Shown one piece after another: positions 5,042-12,688 of a stretch of 64,000 nt of DNA. Source of the stretch: a virus; IMG/VR virus record IMGVR_UViG_3300042806_000299, positions 1-64,000 of that record. The stretch is one strand, 5' to 3'. Position 1 is the first letter of the stretch. Each line of letters begins with the position of its first letter. The notes beneath the pieces are model-generated. The model was not told where the DNA came from. It saw only the letters and a program-made list of their open reading frames with translations, and searched no databases. The position numbers and the translations under genes are program-made.

Positions 5042-5584
5042 ATGGCACGTTTTACTACAACAGTTGGTAGTGGAGAAGGAACACCAGGACCACAGGGTCC
5101 AGCAGGAGAAAACGGAACTAATGGAGCAGATGCTCTTTGGAACTTTGAAGGTGAATGGGTAAATGGAGTTGACTATGCTCCTGGATCTGTAGTTCAATTT
5201 GAAGGATCATCTTACTATCACCCAAATGGTCAGTTTTCATCATATGCTCCTCCAGGATACGGATGGCTATTAATATCTGCTAAGGGTGATGCTGGAGAAA
5301 ATGGTAACGATGGTGCTCCAGGAGCAACTGGTAGCCAAGGATTATACTACTTAGGAAATTATGTTTCAGGTAATGGATATGTTGCAAACCTTGCTGTTGT
5401 AAAAGGAAGCGATAACAATCTATACATTGCAAAATCAAGTGGTGGATTAGGTGATCCAGTTGGAAATAGTGCAGAGTGGGATGTTTTTCTTCCAGGGTTT
5501 TTAGGTGGAGCAACAGGAACATTTACTTCTCAAGATAACAAAACAGTAACAGTAACTAACGGAATTATTACAAGCATAATTTAA
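5042..5584 (+). CDS. Collagen-like fibre protein with carbohydrate-binding-type modules
   Basis: 180 residues. After ten N-terminal residues there is a GTPGPQGPAGENGTNG collagen-like stalk, then WNFEGEWVNGVDYAPGSVV and SSYYHPNG, resembling the W-x-Y-x-G-x-V-x-Y fold of chitin/carbohydrate-binding type 5/12 domains. A second stalk (GDAGENGNDGAPGATGSQG) precedes a similar module (YLGNYVSGNGYVANLAVV). C-terminus is beta-rich (TFTSQDNKTVTVTNG). Gly-X-Y repeats trimerise in phage fibres. Probably a receptor-binding fibre. Start 2 nt after the previous stop, without a clear ribosome-binding site. Confidence 0.75.
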   Translation: MARFTTTVGSGEGTPGPQGPAGENGTNGADALWNFEGEWVNGVDYAPGSVVQFEGSSYYHPNGQFSSYAPPGYGWLLISAKGDAGENGNDGAPGATGSQGLYYLGNYVSGNGYVANLAVVKGSDNNLYIAKSSGGLGDPVGNSAEWDVFLPGFLGGATGTFTSQDNKTVTVTNGIITSII

Positions 5585-5591
5585 AAAACCG

Positions 5592-5600
5592 TGAGATAAT
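5592..5600 (+). promoter_or_regulatory. Leaderless-type promoter
   Basis: TGAGATAAT; the hexamer GATAAT ends 6 nt before ATG 5607. Confidence 0.55.
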
Positions 5601-5606
5601 CTTATC

Positions 5607-6317
5607 ATGGCTACCTCTAAATCTATGGACTTTCCAGGTGCAAACAAATCTTCTTACGCTGCACAAGTTCAACAAAGCGGTTATTCTGATAAAGGCAATA
5701 CTTCATCATCATTCTTGCCAGTTCCTGGCCCAGAAGGGCCCCCAGGCCCTCAAGGACCTGCTGGAAGAAATGGTAAAGACGGTGAACAAGGACCACCTGG
5801 ACCAAAAGGAGATCGTGGACTAAATGGTAAAAGTTCTTTATCTCCATCTGGGCAAACACCAGGATGGGCTTCTTATCATAATGGAATAGAAAAATCTTTT
5901 GGCCTTGGAATTTCAAAAGGAGATGATGGATGGGTAACAACCTATGTATTATCTGAAAACATGTCAAACGAAAAATACTTACCAGAAAACTGTGCATCAC
6001 TATGGAATGATCACGCAAGAGCATTTAATTTTAAAGGATTAAAAGAAGGCGCTCAGGTATTTATAACCTATAGTTTTGAATTAACAACATATAGTAGCAA
6101 TACAGAGGCATGGATAAGAACATATTCACCAAACAGTGATTTGGATATTTCTCAATTTATAGGATCTATGAAATATCAACATACTTACCCAATAACTGTT
6201 ACTCAACAAATTTTTATAGAAAATCAAAAAATTTGGGGTAATGGAGCAGTTCCTCAAATTAGAACAGACTATGATGCATCAGTAGTTATGAAATCTATAT
6301 ACGTCAGCGTGGTATAA
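5607..6317 (+). CDS. Collagen-like fibre protein with globular tip
   Basis: 236 residues. N-terminal 35 residues, then an uninterrupted Gly-X-Y stalk beginning PGPEGPPGPQGPAG and running through GEQGPPGPKGDRG (about residues 38-75), and a C-terminal domain of about 150 residues, predicted beta-rich, ending SIYVSVV. The fold resembles trimeric collagen-plus-head fibres, but I do not recognise the head family. The last three codons GTG GTA TAA form part of the next promoter. Confidence 0.75.
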   Translation: MATSKSMDFPGANKSSYAAQVQQSGYSDKGNTSSSFLPVPGPEGPPGPQGPAGRNGKDGEQGPPGPKGDRGLNGKSSLSPSGQTPGWASYHNGIEKSFGLGISKGDDGWVTTYVLSENMSNEKYLPENCASLWNDHARAFNFKGLKEGAQVFITYSFELTTYSSNTEAWIRTYSPNSDLDISQFIGSMKYQHTYPITVTQQIFIENQKIWGNGAVPQIRTDYDASVVMKSIYVSVV

Positions 6318-6318
6318 T
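6310..6318 (+). promoter_or_regulatory. Leaderless-type promoter embedded in a stop codon
   Basis: TGGTATAAT; the hexamer ends 6 nt before ATG 6325 and contains the upstream TAA stop. Confidence 0.7.
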
Positions 6319-6324
6319 AAAACT

Positions 6325-6720
6325 ATGGCATTTCCAGGTACATTAAATATTAACTATTATAAAGGCGACACCTATGAGTTTCGTATTTACCCAAAGACCT
6401 CACTTGGAGCATCTTTTGATTTAACTGGTTATGGTCAAATTGTAAATGGTCTTCAAACTGCAAAGTTTACTATTTCTACATCCCGTGGATCTTCTGGAGT
6501 TTCTGGAAAGATTGAATGTCTTGCAGTAATAACAAGCGGAGTTTATGGAAATTATGTAACATGCACAATTAGACCTGAAGATTCTTTAACAATGAACGCT
6601 GCAACACAATATGTTTATGACGTAGAAATAACAAAAACAGCATCGCCGTATAATTACGTGTATACATTGTTAACTGGATCAGTAACAGTCACGGATCACA
6701 TTGCTGGGGCAATAGTTTAA
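6325..6720 (+). CDS. Virion-associated 'RGDT'-like domain protein 2
   Basis: 131 residues: MAFPGTLNINYYKGDTYEFRIYP, with KGDT in place of RGDT, then beta strands to a C-terminal YVYTLLTGSVTVTDHI. Same layout as the proteins at 4288 and 15747 (short N-terminus, polar GDT turn, about 120-residue beta sandwich ending in an 'LxGSxxVxxD' type strand). Likely a docking component of a fibre. Confidence 0.6.
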   Translation: MAFPGTLNINYYKGDTYEFRIYPKTSLGASFDLTGYGQIVNGLQTAKFTISTSRGSSGVSGKIECLAVITSGVYGNYVTCTIRPEDSLTMNAATQYVYDVEITKTASPYNYVYTLLTGSVTVTDHIAGAIV

Positions 6721-7295
6721 TGGCAGCAGATGTTCTTTTAACAACAGATGATCTAACTGTTCTTGGTGGTCCATCTAGTTTAAATTTAGAAATTGATTTC
6801 GGCCCAAAAGGTGATAGAGGAAGTCAAATATTTGTAAATCTTGGAAAACCAACAAATTCATTTGCTCCAGGAGCACAACTTTTTGATTTATATATTAATA
6901 TACTAAGTTCAGATGATGAGTATCAATATGTTTATCAGTTTCAAAATATATTAGGCACAAACACATGGGTAAAACTCTTTAAATTAGTTTCAAATATTTA
7001 TAGCAAAAACTACACTACTACAAGTTTTATAAATGGTGTTTGGTCAAAAAATATTCCAGTATCTGAAATCCTTCCTGCCGAGTTTGTAGGGACTGCTTCG
7101 GCATCTGACTTTAACGTTCAATATAGCGTACTCAACGATAGCCCTTTGGCCTCATCTATATCTGTTGGAGAAATTGTATCAGTAAATGGAACCCTTTCTT
7201 TGCCAGTTACAATAAAAGCCACAGAATTTGACGGTACCAATTGGACTAATTTAAGTACTATTAAAGCAGTACATTTATTTATTACTGTGGTATAA
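6720..7295 (+). CDS. 191-residue fibre-associated protein
   Basis: Start overlaps the previous stop (TAATG), so translation is coupled. N-terminus LDLSLN-like (SSLNLEIDFGPKGDRGSQIF) carries a two-turn collagen-like remnant (GPKGDRG); the rest is beta-rich (FDLYINILSSDDEYQYVYQF) and ends LFITVV. Common in phage fibre operons as a short adhesin module; exact role unknown. Confidence 0.6.
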   Translation: MAADVLLTTDDLTVLGGPSSLNLEIDFGPKGDRGSQIFVNLGKPTNSFAPGAQLFDLYINILSSDDEYQYVYQFQNILGTNTWVKLFKLVSNIYSKNYTTTSFINGVWSKNIPVSEILPAEFVGTASASDFNVQYSVLNDSPLASSISVGEIVSVNGTLSLPVTIKATEFDGTNWTNLSTIKAVHLFITVV

Positions 7296-7296
7296 T
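7288..7296 (+). promoter_or_regulatory. Leaderless-type promoter embedded in a stop codon
   Basis: TGGTATAAT; the hexamer contains the upstream TAA and ends 7 nt before ATG 7304. The upstream protein again ends Val-Val. Confidence 0.7.
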
Positions 7297-7303
7297 CTAA
7301 AGT

Positions 7304-7729
7304 ATGGCTTCTGAAAATATCGGATCAATTTATCCAACAAAAATACCAGGCTATGAGGATGCTGCAGATATCCAAGCAGCCCTAAAGTTATATCATTACG
7401 GAACATCTAATGATATTACAAACGAATCTGAAATTATTCCAAACTCAGTTGTTGGCCATATTAAAGCACTAGATACACGAATAGATTCAATTGAAACAAA
7501 CGGTATTGGTTCTGCAGTTTTATCATCTATGCCAACAGGAATAGATAATGGTTATATTTGGGTAGACTCAACTGCATCAATAACAACAGATATTCGATAC
7601 GCTATAGCATCATATCAAACATCACAGCCTACAAGTCCAACAACAGGTGCAATTTGGGTTGATTCGGATTCATCTCCATTAAAAATGTATGTGTGGTCAG
7701 GTTCTGCCTGGAGAGAGATTGGTGCATAA
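7304..7729 (+). CDS. 141-residue fibre/attachment protein
   Basis: MASENIGSIYPTKIPGYEDAADIQAAL then a helix (VVGHIKALDTRIDSIE) and two 'GxIWVDS' modules (NGYIWVDSTAS and TGAIWVDSDSS) ending MYVWSGSAWREIGA. The IWVDS...W.g..W..ig motif is frequent at fibre and tail-spike hinges. Probably links a stalk to the tip. Followed directly by a 41-residue ORF (TAATG). Confidence 0.65.
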   Translation: MASENIGSIYPTKIPGYEDAADIQAALKLYHYGTSNDITNESEIIPNSVVGHIKALDTRIDSIETNGIGSAVLSSMPTGIDNGYIWVDSTASITTDIRYAIASYQTSQPTSPTTGAIWVDSDSSPLKMYVWSGSAWREIGA

Positions 7730-7854
7730 TGCCTAAAGCAAAAACAACAGAAGAACAACTTCGTGAAAGCGGCATTGCAAAATTAGTTTTATCAACTGGA
7801 ATTACAGAAGCAGAATTAAGAGCATTGGGGATAACATCAGATGGCAACAATTAA
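7729..7854 (+). CDS. 41-residue helical linker-like protein
   Basis: MPKAKTTEEQLRESGIAKLV, then a turn and TEAELRALGITSDGNN. Two short helices, the second like a helix-hairpin-helix edge. Start overlaps the previous stop and its end overlaps the next gene by 14 nt. Confidence 0.5.
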   Translation: MPKAKTTEEQLRESGIAKLVLSTGITEAELRALGITSDGNN

Positions 7855-8470
7855 TTCAGATGGAAAAGTAGCATATATATATAACGAAACAAATGATACT
7901 TGGTATGCTATAGGTGGAGCAGTAAATACTAATGCTGAGTACACTTGGAATGCAGATCAGGAATTTAACTCTGTTGTAACTTTTGATACCGTTGTAAATG
8001 CAAAAGCAGGAATAAATAATTATCAAAATCCAACGGCAAGAAATACTGCTATTCCATCACCAACAAATGGTATTGTATGTTTTGTTAGACAAGAAGATTC
8101 TGGAACAGTTATTAATCAACTTCAATATTATTATAATGGTGAGTGGAGATTTATTAATGACTCAGTTGATTTTCTTGCAAAAACAGCAGATTATACAATT
8201 GCAAAAGCAGATGCTGGAAAAACTATATCTGTTACATCTTTAACTGATGTAGTAATTACAATACCAACAAATAGTACAACTCCATTTGTTATTGGTCAAA
8301 AAATTGAAATACTTAGAAATGGTTCTGGAAATGTTAGTGTTGCAGGAGCAGTTGGAGTTATTCTTAATAGCAAAAATTCAAATAAAAAAATTGCAGCACA
8401 ATACTCAGGTGCAGTAATTTCAAAAATAGATACCAACACCTGGATTCTTATTGGCGATTTGACGGAGTAG
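7841..8470 (+). CDS. Tail fibre protein with conserved C-terminal tip domain
   Basis: 209 residues. N-terminal SDGKVAYIYNETNDTWYAIGG motif, central FNSVVTFDTVVNAKAGINNY (fibre beta-helix type), and a C-terminal domain from about residue 115 (KTADYTIAKADAGKTISV ... NTWILIGDLTE) that matches the C-terminus of the 407-residue fibre at 19266 (KTTSYTLSSLTERDDLIE ... NTWVVFGDLTA). The shared domain is a widespread phage fibre module. It probably caps one fibre type. Confidence 0.7.
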   Translation: MATINSDGKVAYIYNETNDTWYAIGGAVNTNAEYTWNADQEFNSVVTFDTVVNAKAGINNYQNPTARNTAIPSPTNGIVCFVRQEDSGTVINQLQYYYNGEWRFINDSVDFLAKTADYTIAKADAGKTISVTSLTDVVITIPTNSTTPFVIGQKIEILRNGSGNVSVAGAVGVILNSKNSNKKIAAQYSGAVISKIDTNTWILIGDLTE

Positions 8471-8477
8471 GTTCCAA

Positions 8478-9338
8478 ATGTTAAATTTTGGCCTATGGTC
8501 TTCTTCAAAAGGTATGGTCAAAGTACCAAATCTATCAACTTTAACTATGGAAGAAGCGGTGCCTTTATTAGAAAGCATTGGATTATTTTCTGCAATTATA
8601 TCAACACCAGTTACAACAAATGATCAAAGTTTAAATAATAAAATAGCCTATCAATCAATTTCTGCTGAAACTTTAGTTAGTTATGAAACTGTTATAAGTA
8701 TTCAGTCTTATTCTTATGTTGTTACACCTACCCCAGTAGCGCCTACACCAGTACCAACACCAGCACCTACTCCAGCACCTACACCTACTCCAACACCCAC
8801 ACCTACTCCAGTAGCATGTGACTACCTTGATGCTCCTACATATTGTTTAAATGTTGATGCTCAAGGATACGGAGATTCTTATCAAACATCTTGGACACCT
8901 GGATGCCCAGATGTTTATCTAGGAAGAAGTTTTTGTGGAATTCCTGCACCAACACCAGTAGCACCTACTCCAGTACCTACTCCAGCACCTACTCCAGCAC
9001 CTACTCCAGTGGCATCATATTGTGTGGACGACGACGCAACCAGTTGTATAGGATATGATTTATATCAAAATAGATACGACGCAACATATCAAGGCGCTAA
9101 TTGCCCACCAAGACTTATAGAAACTAATTCTGTAAACTGTGGATATGTAGCACCAACACCAGCACCTACACCAGTAGCGCCTACACCAGTACCAACACCA
9201 GCACCTACTCCAGCACCTACACCTACTCCAGTAGCACAAAATTGTAGTGGCACCTACTATGTTTATGATGAGCCACGGTGCGGTGGTTATGCAAGTATTT
9301 ACAATACTTGTGGAGTATTCCTTGGATGTAATGACTAG
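8478..9338 (+). CDS. PASTA and Pro/Thr-repeat protein with Cys-rich modules
   Basis: 286 residues. Residues 15-77 form a PASTA-like unit (VKVPNLSTLTMEEAVPLLES ... IGLF), a fold known to bind peptidoglycan or stem peptides. Then three Pro/Thr/Ala/Val tracts (PTPAPTPVAPTPVP type) separate three Cys-rich modules, each with about four cysteines: CDYLDAPTYC...C...C, YCVDDDATSC...C...C, NCSGTYYVY...C...C...C. The P-T tracts would be stiff and extended. The same DNA repeat recurs (8725-8815, 8948-9012, 9150-9236), so recombination could change module number. Probably a wall-contacting fibre; exact role unknown. Confidence 0.65.
   Translation: MLNFGLWSSSKGMVKVPNLSTLTMEEAVPLLESIGLFSAIISTPVTTNDQSLNNKIAYQSISAETLVSYETVISIQSYSYVVTPTPVAPTPVPTPAPTPAPTPTPTPTPTPVACDYLDAPTYCLNVDAQGYGDSYQTSWTPGCPDVYLGRSFCGIPAPTPVAPTPVPTPAPTPAPTPVASYCVDDDATSCIGYDLYQNRYDATYQGANCPPRLIETNSVNCGYVAPTPAPTPVAPTPVPTPAPTPAPTPTPVAQNCSGTYYVYDEPRCGGYASIYNTCGVFLGCND
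8725..9236. repeat. Three Pro/Thr-coding repeat tracts
   Basis: Near-identical arrays of CCTAC(A/T)CCAG(T/C)(A)-type hexamer/nonamer units at about 8725-8815, 8948-9012 and 9150-9236. The first and third share a long stretch with the same order of PTPVAPTPVPTPAPTPAPTP codons. Such arrays are prone to slippage or unequal recombination. Confidence 0.7.
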
Positions 9339-9346
9339 AGATAAGG

Positions 9347-9352
9347 TATACT
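9347..9352 (+). promoter_or_regulatory. Leaderless-type promoter
   Basis: TATACT ending 7 nt before ATG 9360; no TG extension. Confidence 0.5.
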
Positions 9353-9359
9353 AATTACT

Positions 9360-9752
9360 ATGAGAAAAGATTTTTTTGCTAATATAGATGGAGATAAAAT
9401 AAAGTTTTTTTCTATTGAGTTAGATGCTGATGGAACTGTTATAGATGATTTACAAGACGATAAAGACTATGCACTTTCAAACAATCCAACCGCTTTAAAT
9501 ATAACTCATTTAAATTATTTTCCAGCAAGAAAAAGTGTTTGGGATGGATCATCTTTTATTGCCCCAGAAGGTGAAGACCACAAACCTGCATGTAATCCAT
9601 TAGATCTTTGTGTAGATGGTTGTGAATCTATTGCTTTTATTGTTAATAATGTTTATTATGGCGGTATAGGATATTGCGTAGGAGTGGCCACTAATGATAT
9701 GCTTATTGCTGCATTAAGTAGTAATCCCGAAATAACTTTTGAAATAGTTTAG
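9360..9752 (+). CDS. 130-residue hypothetical protein
   Basis: MRKDFFANIDGDKIKFFSIEL, an Asp-rich alternating segment (DADGTVIDDLQDDKDYAL) and two Cys pairs in a hydrophobic C-terminal part (CNPLDLCVDGC and GYCVGV). Beta-rich. The phrase 'LNYFPARKSVWDGSSF' recalls fibre-associated proteins that report on residue windows at tips. Family not recognised. It follows the PASTA gene and precedes the sugar-enzyme block. Confidence 0.5.
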   Translation: MRKDFFANIDGDKIKFFSIELDADGTVIDDLQDDKDYALSNNPTALNITHLNYFPARKSVWDGSSFIAPEGEDHKPACNPLDLCVDGCESIAFIVNNVYYGGIGYCVGVATNDMLIAALSSNPEITFEIV

Positions 9753-9761
9753 GAGTTTGGT

Positions 9762-10004
9762 ATGGTAGAAGAAAATTTATCCCCTTATCAAAAATGGAAA
9801 AAAAATCTTGGAGAAACAAGACCTTGGGATCTTGCAAATCCTAATGCAGAATGGGCAGACGAAAAAAAAGCAACAGATAGATACTCCATATGTAAGTCTT
9901 GTCCAGAACTTATTAAACTAACAAAGCAGTGTAAAAAGTGTGGATGTCTAATGCATTTAAAAACAAAACTAGAAAAAGCAGTATGTCCATTAGGTAAGTG
10001 GTAA
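9762..10004 (+). CDS. 80-residue zinc-binding protein
   Basis: C-terminal half has YSICKSCPELIKLTKQCKKCGC then VCPLGKW: six Cys in a CxxC...CxxCxC...C array typical of a small zinc protein widespread in environmental T4-like and siphophages. AGGAG lies seven bases before ATG. Located before the oxygenase gene with a two-base gap. Function unknown; family knowledge says it is conserved near tail or sugar genes. Confidence 0.65.
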   Translation: MVEENLSPYQKWKKNLGETRPWDLANPNAEWADEKKATDRYSICKSCPELIKLTKQCKKCGCLMHLKTKLEKAVCPLGKW

Positions 10005-10005
10005 A

Positions 10006-10596
10006 ATGAAAACTCCTTATTTATTAAAAACAGTATTTCCACCAGCAGAACATTTAGAGTTGCAAAATCTAGCAATGAACTTATGGTCAACAGACAAGAG
10101 TACTTATGATGAATCGTTTGGTAGACACCAATGGACAATTTGGGACAATACTCACGGTACAAATATAGAGCCACTTAGAAAGTTTCATGAAATGTTATTA
10201 CCTTTGGCAAGAGAAGAATTTGAATCAGAAACTTTATTGCCATCATGGTGTGTGCTAAGTATTTATGAAGGTGATAAAGCAAAACTTTGGAAACACAAAG
10301 ACGACAACGCTTGTACATATCATATAAACTACACGATTTTTCATAAAACACCTTGGGATTTTTATGTTGAGGGTATAAAGTTTGAAGCAGAAGAAAATGA
10401 TGCAGTTATATCATATGGCAATGATCAACAACATTGGAGAGAAGATTTTCCAAATCCAAAAACTAATTTGGTTGCCAATGCATTCTTTTTTTATACAGAG
10501 CCAGATCACTGGTTTTTTAAACATGGTCCTCAATATTTATACACAGACATTAGAAAAACAAATACTAAAGAAAAGCCCAAAATAGAAACTATGTAA
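10006..10596 (+). CDS. 2-oxoglutarate/Fe(II) dioxygenase-like protein
   Basis: 196 residues. The core KLWKHKDDNACTYHINYTIF has an HxD metal pair (His-Lys-Asp), and SYGNDQQHWREDF supplies the distal His, with beta strands between, as in the double-stranded beta-helix of 2OG oxygenases (prolyl-hydroxylase type). Such enzymes hydroxylate proteins, sugars or small metabolites. Aromatic-rich (W, F, Y) throughout. First of a run of tailoring enzymes (oxygenase, glycosyltransferase, SGNH, epimerase, sulfotransferase). Substrate unknown. Alternative: a non-catalytic cupin-fold protein. Confidence 0.6.
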   Translation: MKTPYLLKTVFPPAEHLELQNLAMNLWSTDKSTYDESFGRHQWTIWDNTHGTNIEPLRKFHEMLLPLAREEFESETLLPSWCVLSIYEGDKAKLWKHKDDNACTYHINYTIFHKTPWDFYVEGIKFEAEENDAVISYGNDQQHWREDFPNPKTNLVANAFFFYTEPDHWFFKHGPQYLYTDIRKTNTKEKPKIETM

Positions 10597-11628
10597 ATGG
10601 ATAAGTTATTTTTTCAACTATATAATCCTACAGGCTTAATAAATCAGGTAATGAGTCTTGAATTAGCAACTGGACTATCTCATGAATTAAATGTGCCAGC
10701 AATAATTCACTATACACAATATACTGCAGACAAAAAACTTTATAATACTGACAATATTCCAATTTATACTCCTAGTAGATTTCACAATAAGCAAAGAGAG
10801 GGTTTTACAAATCCAGATCAGTATCCTCACTTGCTAGATCTTATGGATTTTGATTCAAACTTAGTTTTTATTAATGAAAAAATAGATAGTTTTAAACAAG
10901 AAGAGTTAGTTATTGATGATATTTTAAATAATTTTTATTATAGTAGTCATCAAGATTTTTCTGATGATGAAAAGTATTTTGCAGAGGGAAGAAAAAGACT
11001 TCCACTAGACAAAATACTTCACCTAAAACTAACTCTAGGATGGTATTCAAGATTTTTTTACAAAAGAAGCAACAGTCTTAACAAAGCAATATCTTCAGTT
11101 AAATTTAAACAAGAATACTTTGATTTAGCAAATAAAATATATCACTCAATAGGACATTTTCAAGGAATGCATTTAAGGCTTTCAGATCATGTTAAAATGT
11201 TTGAAACAAAGCAAGAAATGTTTGAGTCATGGCTAGATAAGTTTGCACAAAACAATCTTCCAATAGTTGTAACAACATGTCAGCCAGGACACAAAATGAT
11301 TCAAGACAACAAGCACAGGTTTATATTGCTAGATGAATACATTGTAAATAATTTTAGAGATGAATTTATGTCTTTGCCATTTCAAGACGAAGTTGTGTTT
11401 GGTATTATTTGTAATCTAGTAATGCATAATGCTACAAATTTTGTTGGTACATCAGGAAGCACATACACTGCCTATATACATAGAAATAGAAATCAGAAAG
11501 GAAATGAAACCTGGGACTTTTTTGACAATCCTCAAAAAGCAACAGGACAACCATATTCTTGGAATAACCATGAACTTGAGAATGGAAGAAAAATGTGGTG
11601 GAGAGAGTGGGCAGAATCAAAATGCTAA
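10597..11628 (+). CDS. O-fucosyltransferase-like glycosyltransferase
   Basis: 343 residues. N-terminus QLYNPTGLINQVMSLELATG resembles the GGxGNQ...A..lA motif I of GDP-fucose transferases (GT11/GT23/GT65). IGHFQGMHLRLSDH supplies the conserved H-x-R donor-binding motif, and NFVGTSGSTYTAYIHRNR matches the C-terminal 'GS.SS....i...R' motif. The fold transfers L-fucose, or related GDP-sugars, to glycans or proteins. Together with the neighbouring epimerase, the donor may be GDP-L-galactose. Start adjoins the previous stop. Confidence 0.65.
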   Translation: MDKLFFQLYNPTGLINQVMSLELATGLSHELNVPAIIHYTQYTADKKLYNTDNIPIYTPSRFHNKQREGFTNPDQYPHLLDLMDFDSNLVFINEKIDSFKQEELVIDDILNNFYYSSHQDFSDDEKYFAEGRKRLPLDKILHLKLTLGWYSRFFYKRSNSLNKAISSVKFKQEYFDLANKIYHSIGHFQGMHLRLSDHVKMFETKQEMFESWLDKFAQNNLPIVVTTCQPGHKMIQDNKHRFILLDEYIVNNFRDEFMSLPFQDEVVFGIICNLVMHNATNFVGTSGSTYTAYIHRNRNQKGNETWDFFDNPQKATGQPYSWNNHELENGRKMWWREWAESKC

Positions 11629-11699
11629 AAAGAATTGTTTATAAATTTAGAATGTGGAAAAAATACAGAAAAATTAAAAAAGGTGGGTACACATACTAA
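11622..11699 (+). CDS. 25-residue highly basic micro-peptide
   Basis: MLKRIVYKFRMWKKYRKIKK followed by GGYTY; ten or more Lys/Arg. ATG overlaps the end of the glycosyltransferase gene by 7 nt and its TAA overlaps the next ATG. Comparable lysine-rich micro-ORFs with a 'KxxPxxY'-type tail are seen between sugar genes in marine phages. Probably translated, function unknown. Confidence 0.4.
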   Translation: MLKRIVYKFRMWKKYRKIKKGGYTY

Positions 11700-12646
11700 T
11701 GCTGTTTGATATATTTAACCCAAGAGTTATTCCTTATTGTGGAATCAATAGAAAATATCCTAACACAAATTATTCTGCTACTAATGCAGTATTAGCATCA
11801 CATTCAGAAATAGAAAGACCAGAATATAATTATGTATGGAATAGTGACGGACTAAGATCTGTAGAATTTTCTACAAATCCAGAAGTTGTAGTTTTAGGAT
11901 GCTCATTGACATTAGGACAGGGAATGCCAGAAAACCTTAGATGGTCTAATATTCTTTCAAACAAAATTAATAAACCTATTGGAAACATATCTTATTCTGG
12001 AGCATCTGCAAATCTATTGGTGTCAAGTTTTTTTGGAATGATTCATCAGTACAAATATAAACCAAAAGTAGTCCTTGCACATTTTGCTAACTTTGAAAGA
12101 TTTTATTTTATTAGTCAAGATGCTAATTCAATGCATATGTGGCACATTGATCATAAAGAGAAAAAAACAAAAGCATCGGCTCCTTGGGACTATGAAGAAA
12201 TTTTGCCATATGAGTGGGTCTATTATCAAAATCTAGATCATATTAAAATGCTAGAGGCTTTTTGTGAATCTAATGATATTAAATTAATTTGGACTACATG
12301 GTCAAATAGATTAACAGAAAAAGAAGAAAAATTTTTAAAAAATAATTTTAGACATTACGTTACAGACACAACAAAAACACAATTTCCTACAGCCTTTGAG
12401 TTTGGATGTAATCCAGAAAATATATCTGGATTGCCTCTTTATTTTGAAATGATAAATTGGCAGGGATGCCATAAAGAATATAAAGATAAATATCCAGACA
12501 TATTTGAACACGCATATGACTACCATAAAATCCCCTATAACTATGGACGGCTAAAAGGTCCTGGAGCACATTGGCCACATCCTGGACTACACAGACATTT
12601 ACATGTTTCTGAGTTTTGGGAAAAACAAATATCTGGTTTAGTTTAA
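11699..12646 (+). CDS. SGNH/GDSL-like hydrolase family protein
   Basis: 315 residues. Near residue 65, VVVLGCSLTLGQGMPENLRW matches the SGNH block I pattern (G-x-S, here GCSLT in place of GDSxT), so the nucleophile Ser is present while the preceding Asp is Cys. WSNILSNKINKPIGNISYSG and VLAHFANFERFYFIS fit later blocks. C-terminal HWPHPGLHRHLHVSEF may provide the catalytic His (GxH). Family members deacetylate or acylate glycans. Predicted to trim or modify the polysaccharide handled by its neighbours. Confidence 0.6.
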   Translation: MLFDIFNPRVIPYCGINRKYPNTNYSATNAVLASHSEIERPEYNYVWNSDGLRSVEFSTNPEVVVLGCSLTLGQGMPENLRWSNILSNKINKPIGNISYSGASANLLVSSFFGMIHQYKYKPKVVLAHFANFERFYFISQDANSMHMWHIDHKEKKTKASAPWDYEEILPYEWVYYQNLDHIKMLEAFCESNDIKLIWTTWSNRLTEKEEKFLKNNFRHYVTDTTKTQFPTAFEFGCNPENISGLPLYFEMINWQGCHKEYKDKYPDIFEHAYDYHKIPYNYGRLKGPGAHWPHPGLHRHLHVSEFWEKQISGLV

Positions 12647-12656
12647 AATATTGCCA

Positions 12657-12662
12657 TATACT
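12657..12662 (+). promoter_or_regulatory. Candidate promoter of the epimerase gene
   Basis: TATACT about 27 nt before ATG 12689, with GAGGAAG as the ribosome-binding site in between. Weak -35; moderate support. Confidence 0.4.
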
Positions 12663-12688
12663 TTAGTTAAGGTTATTGTGAGGAAGTA

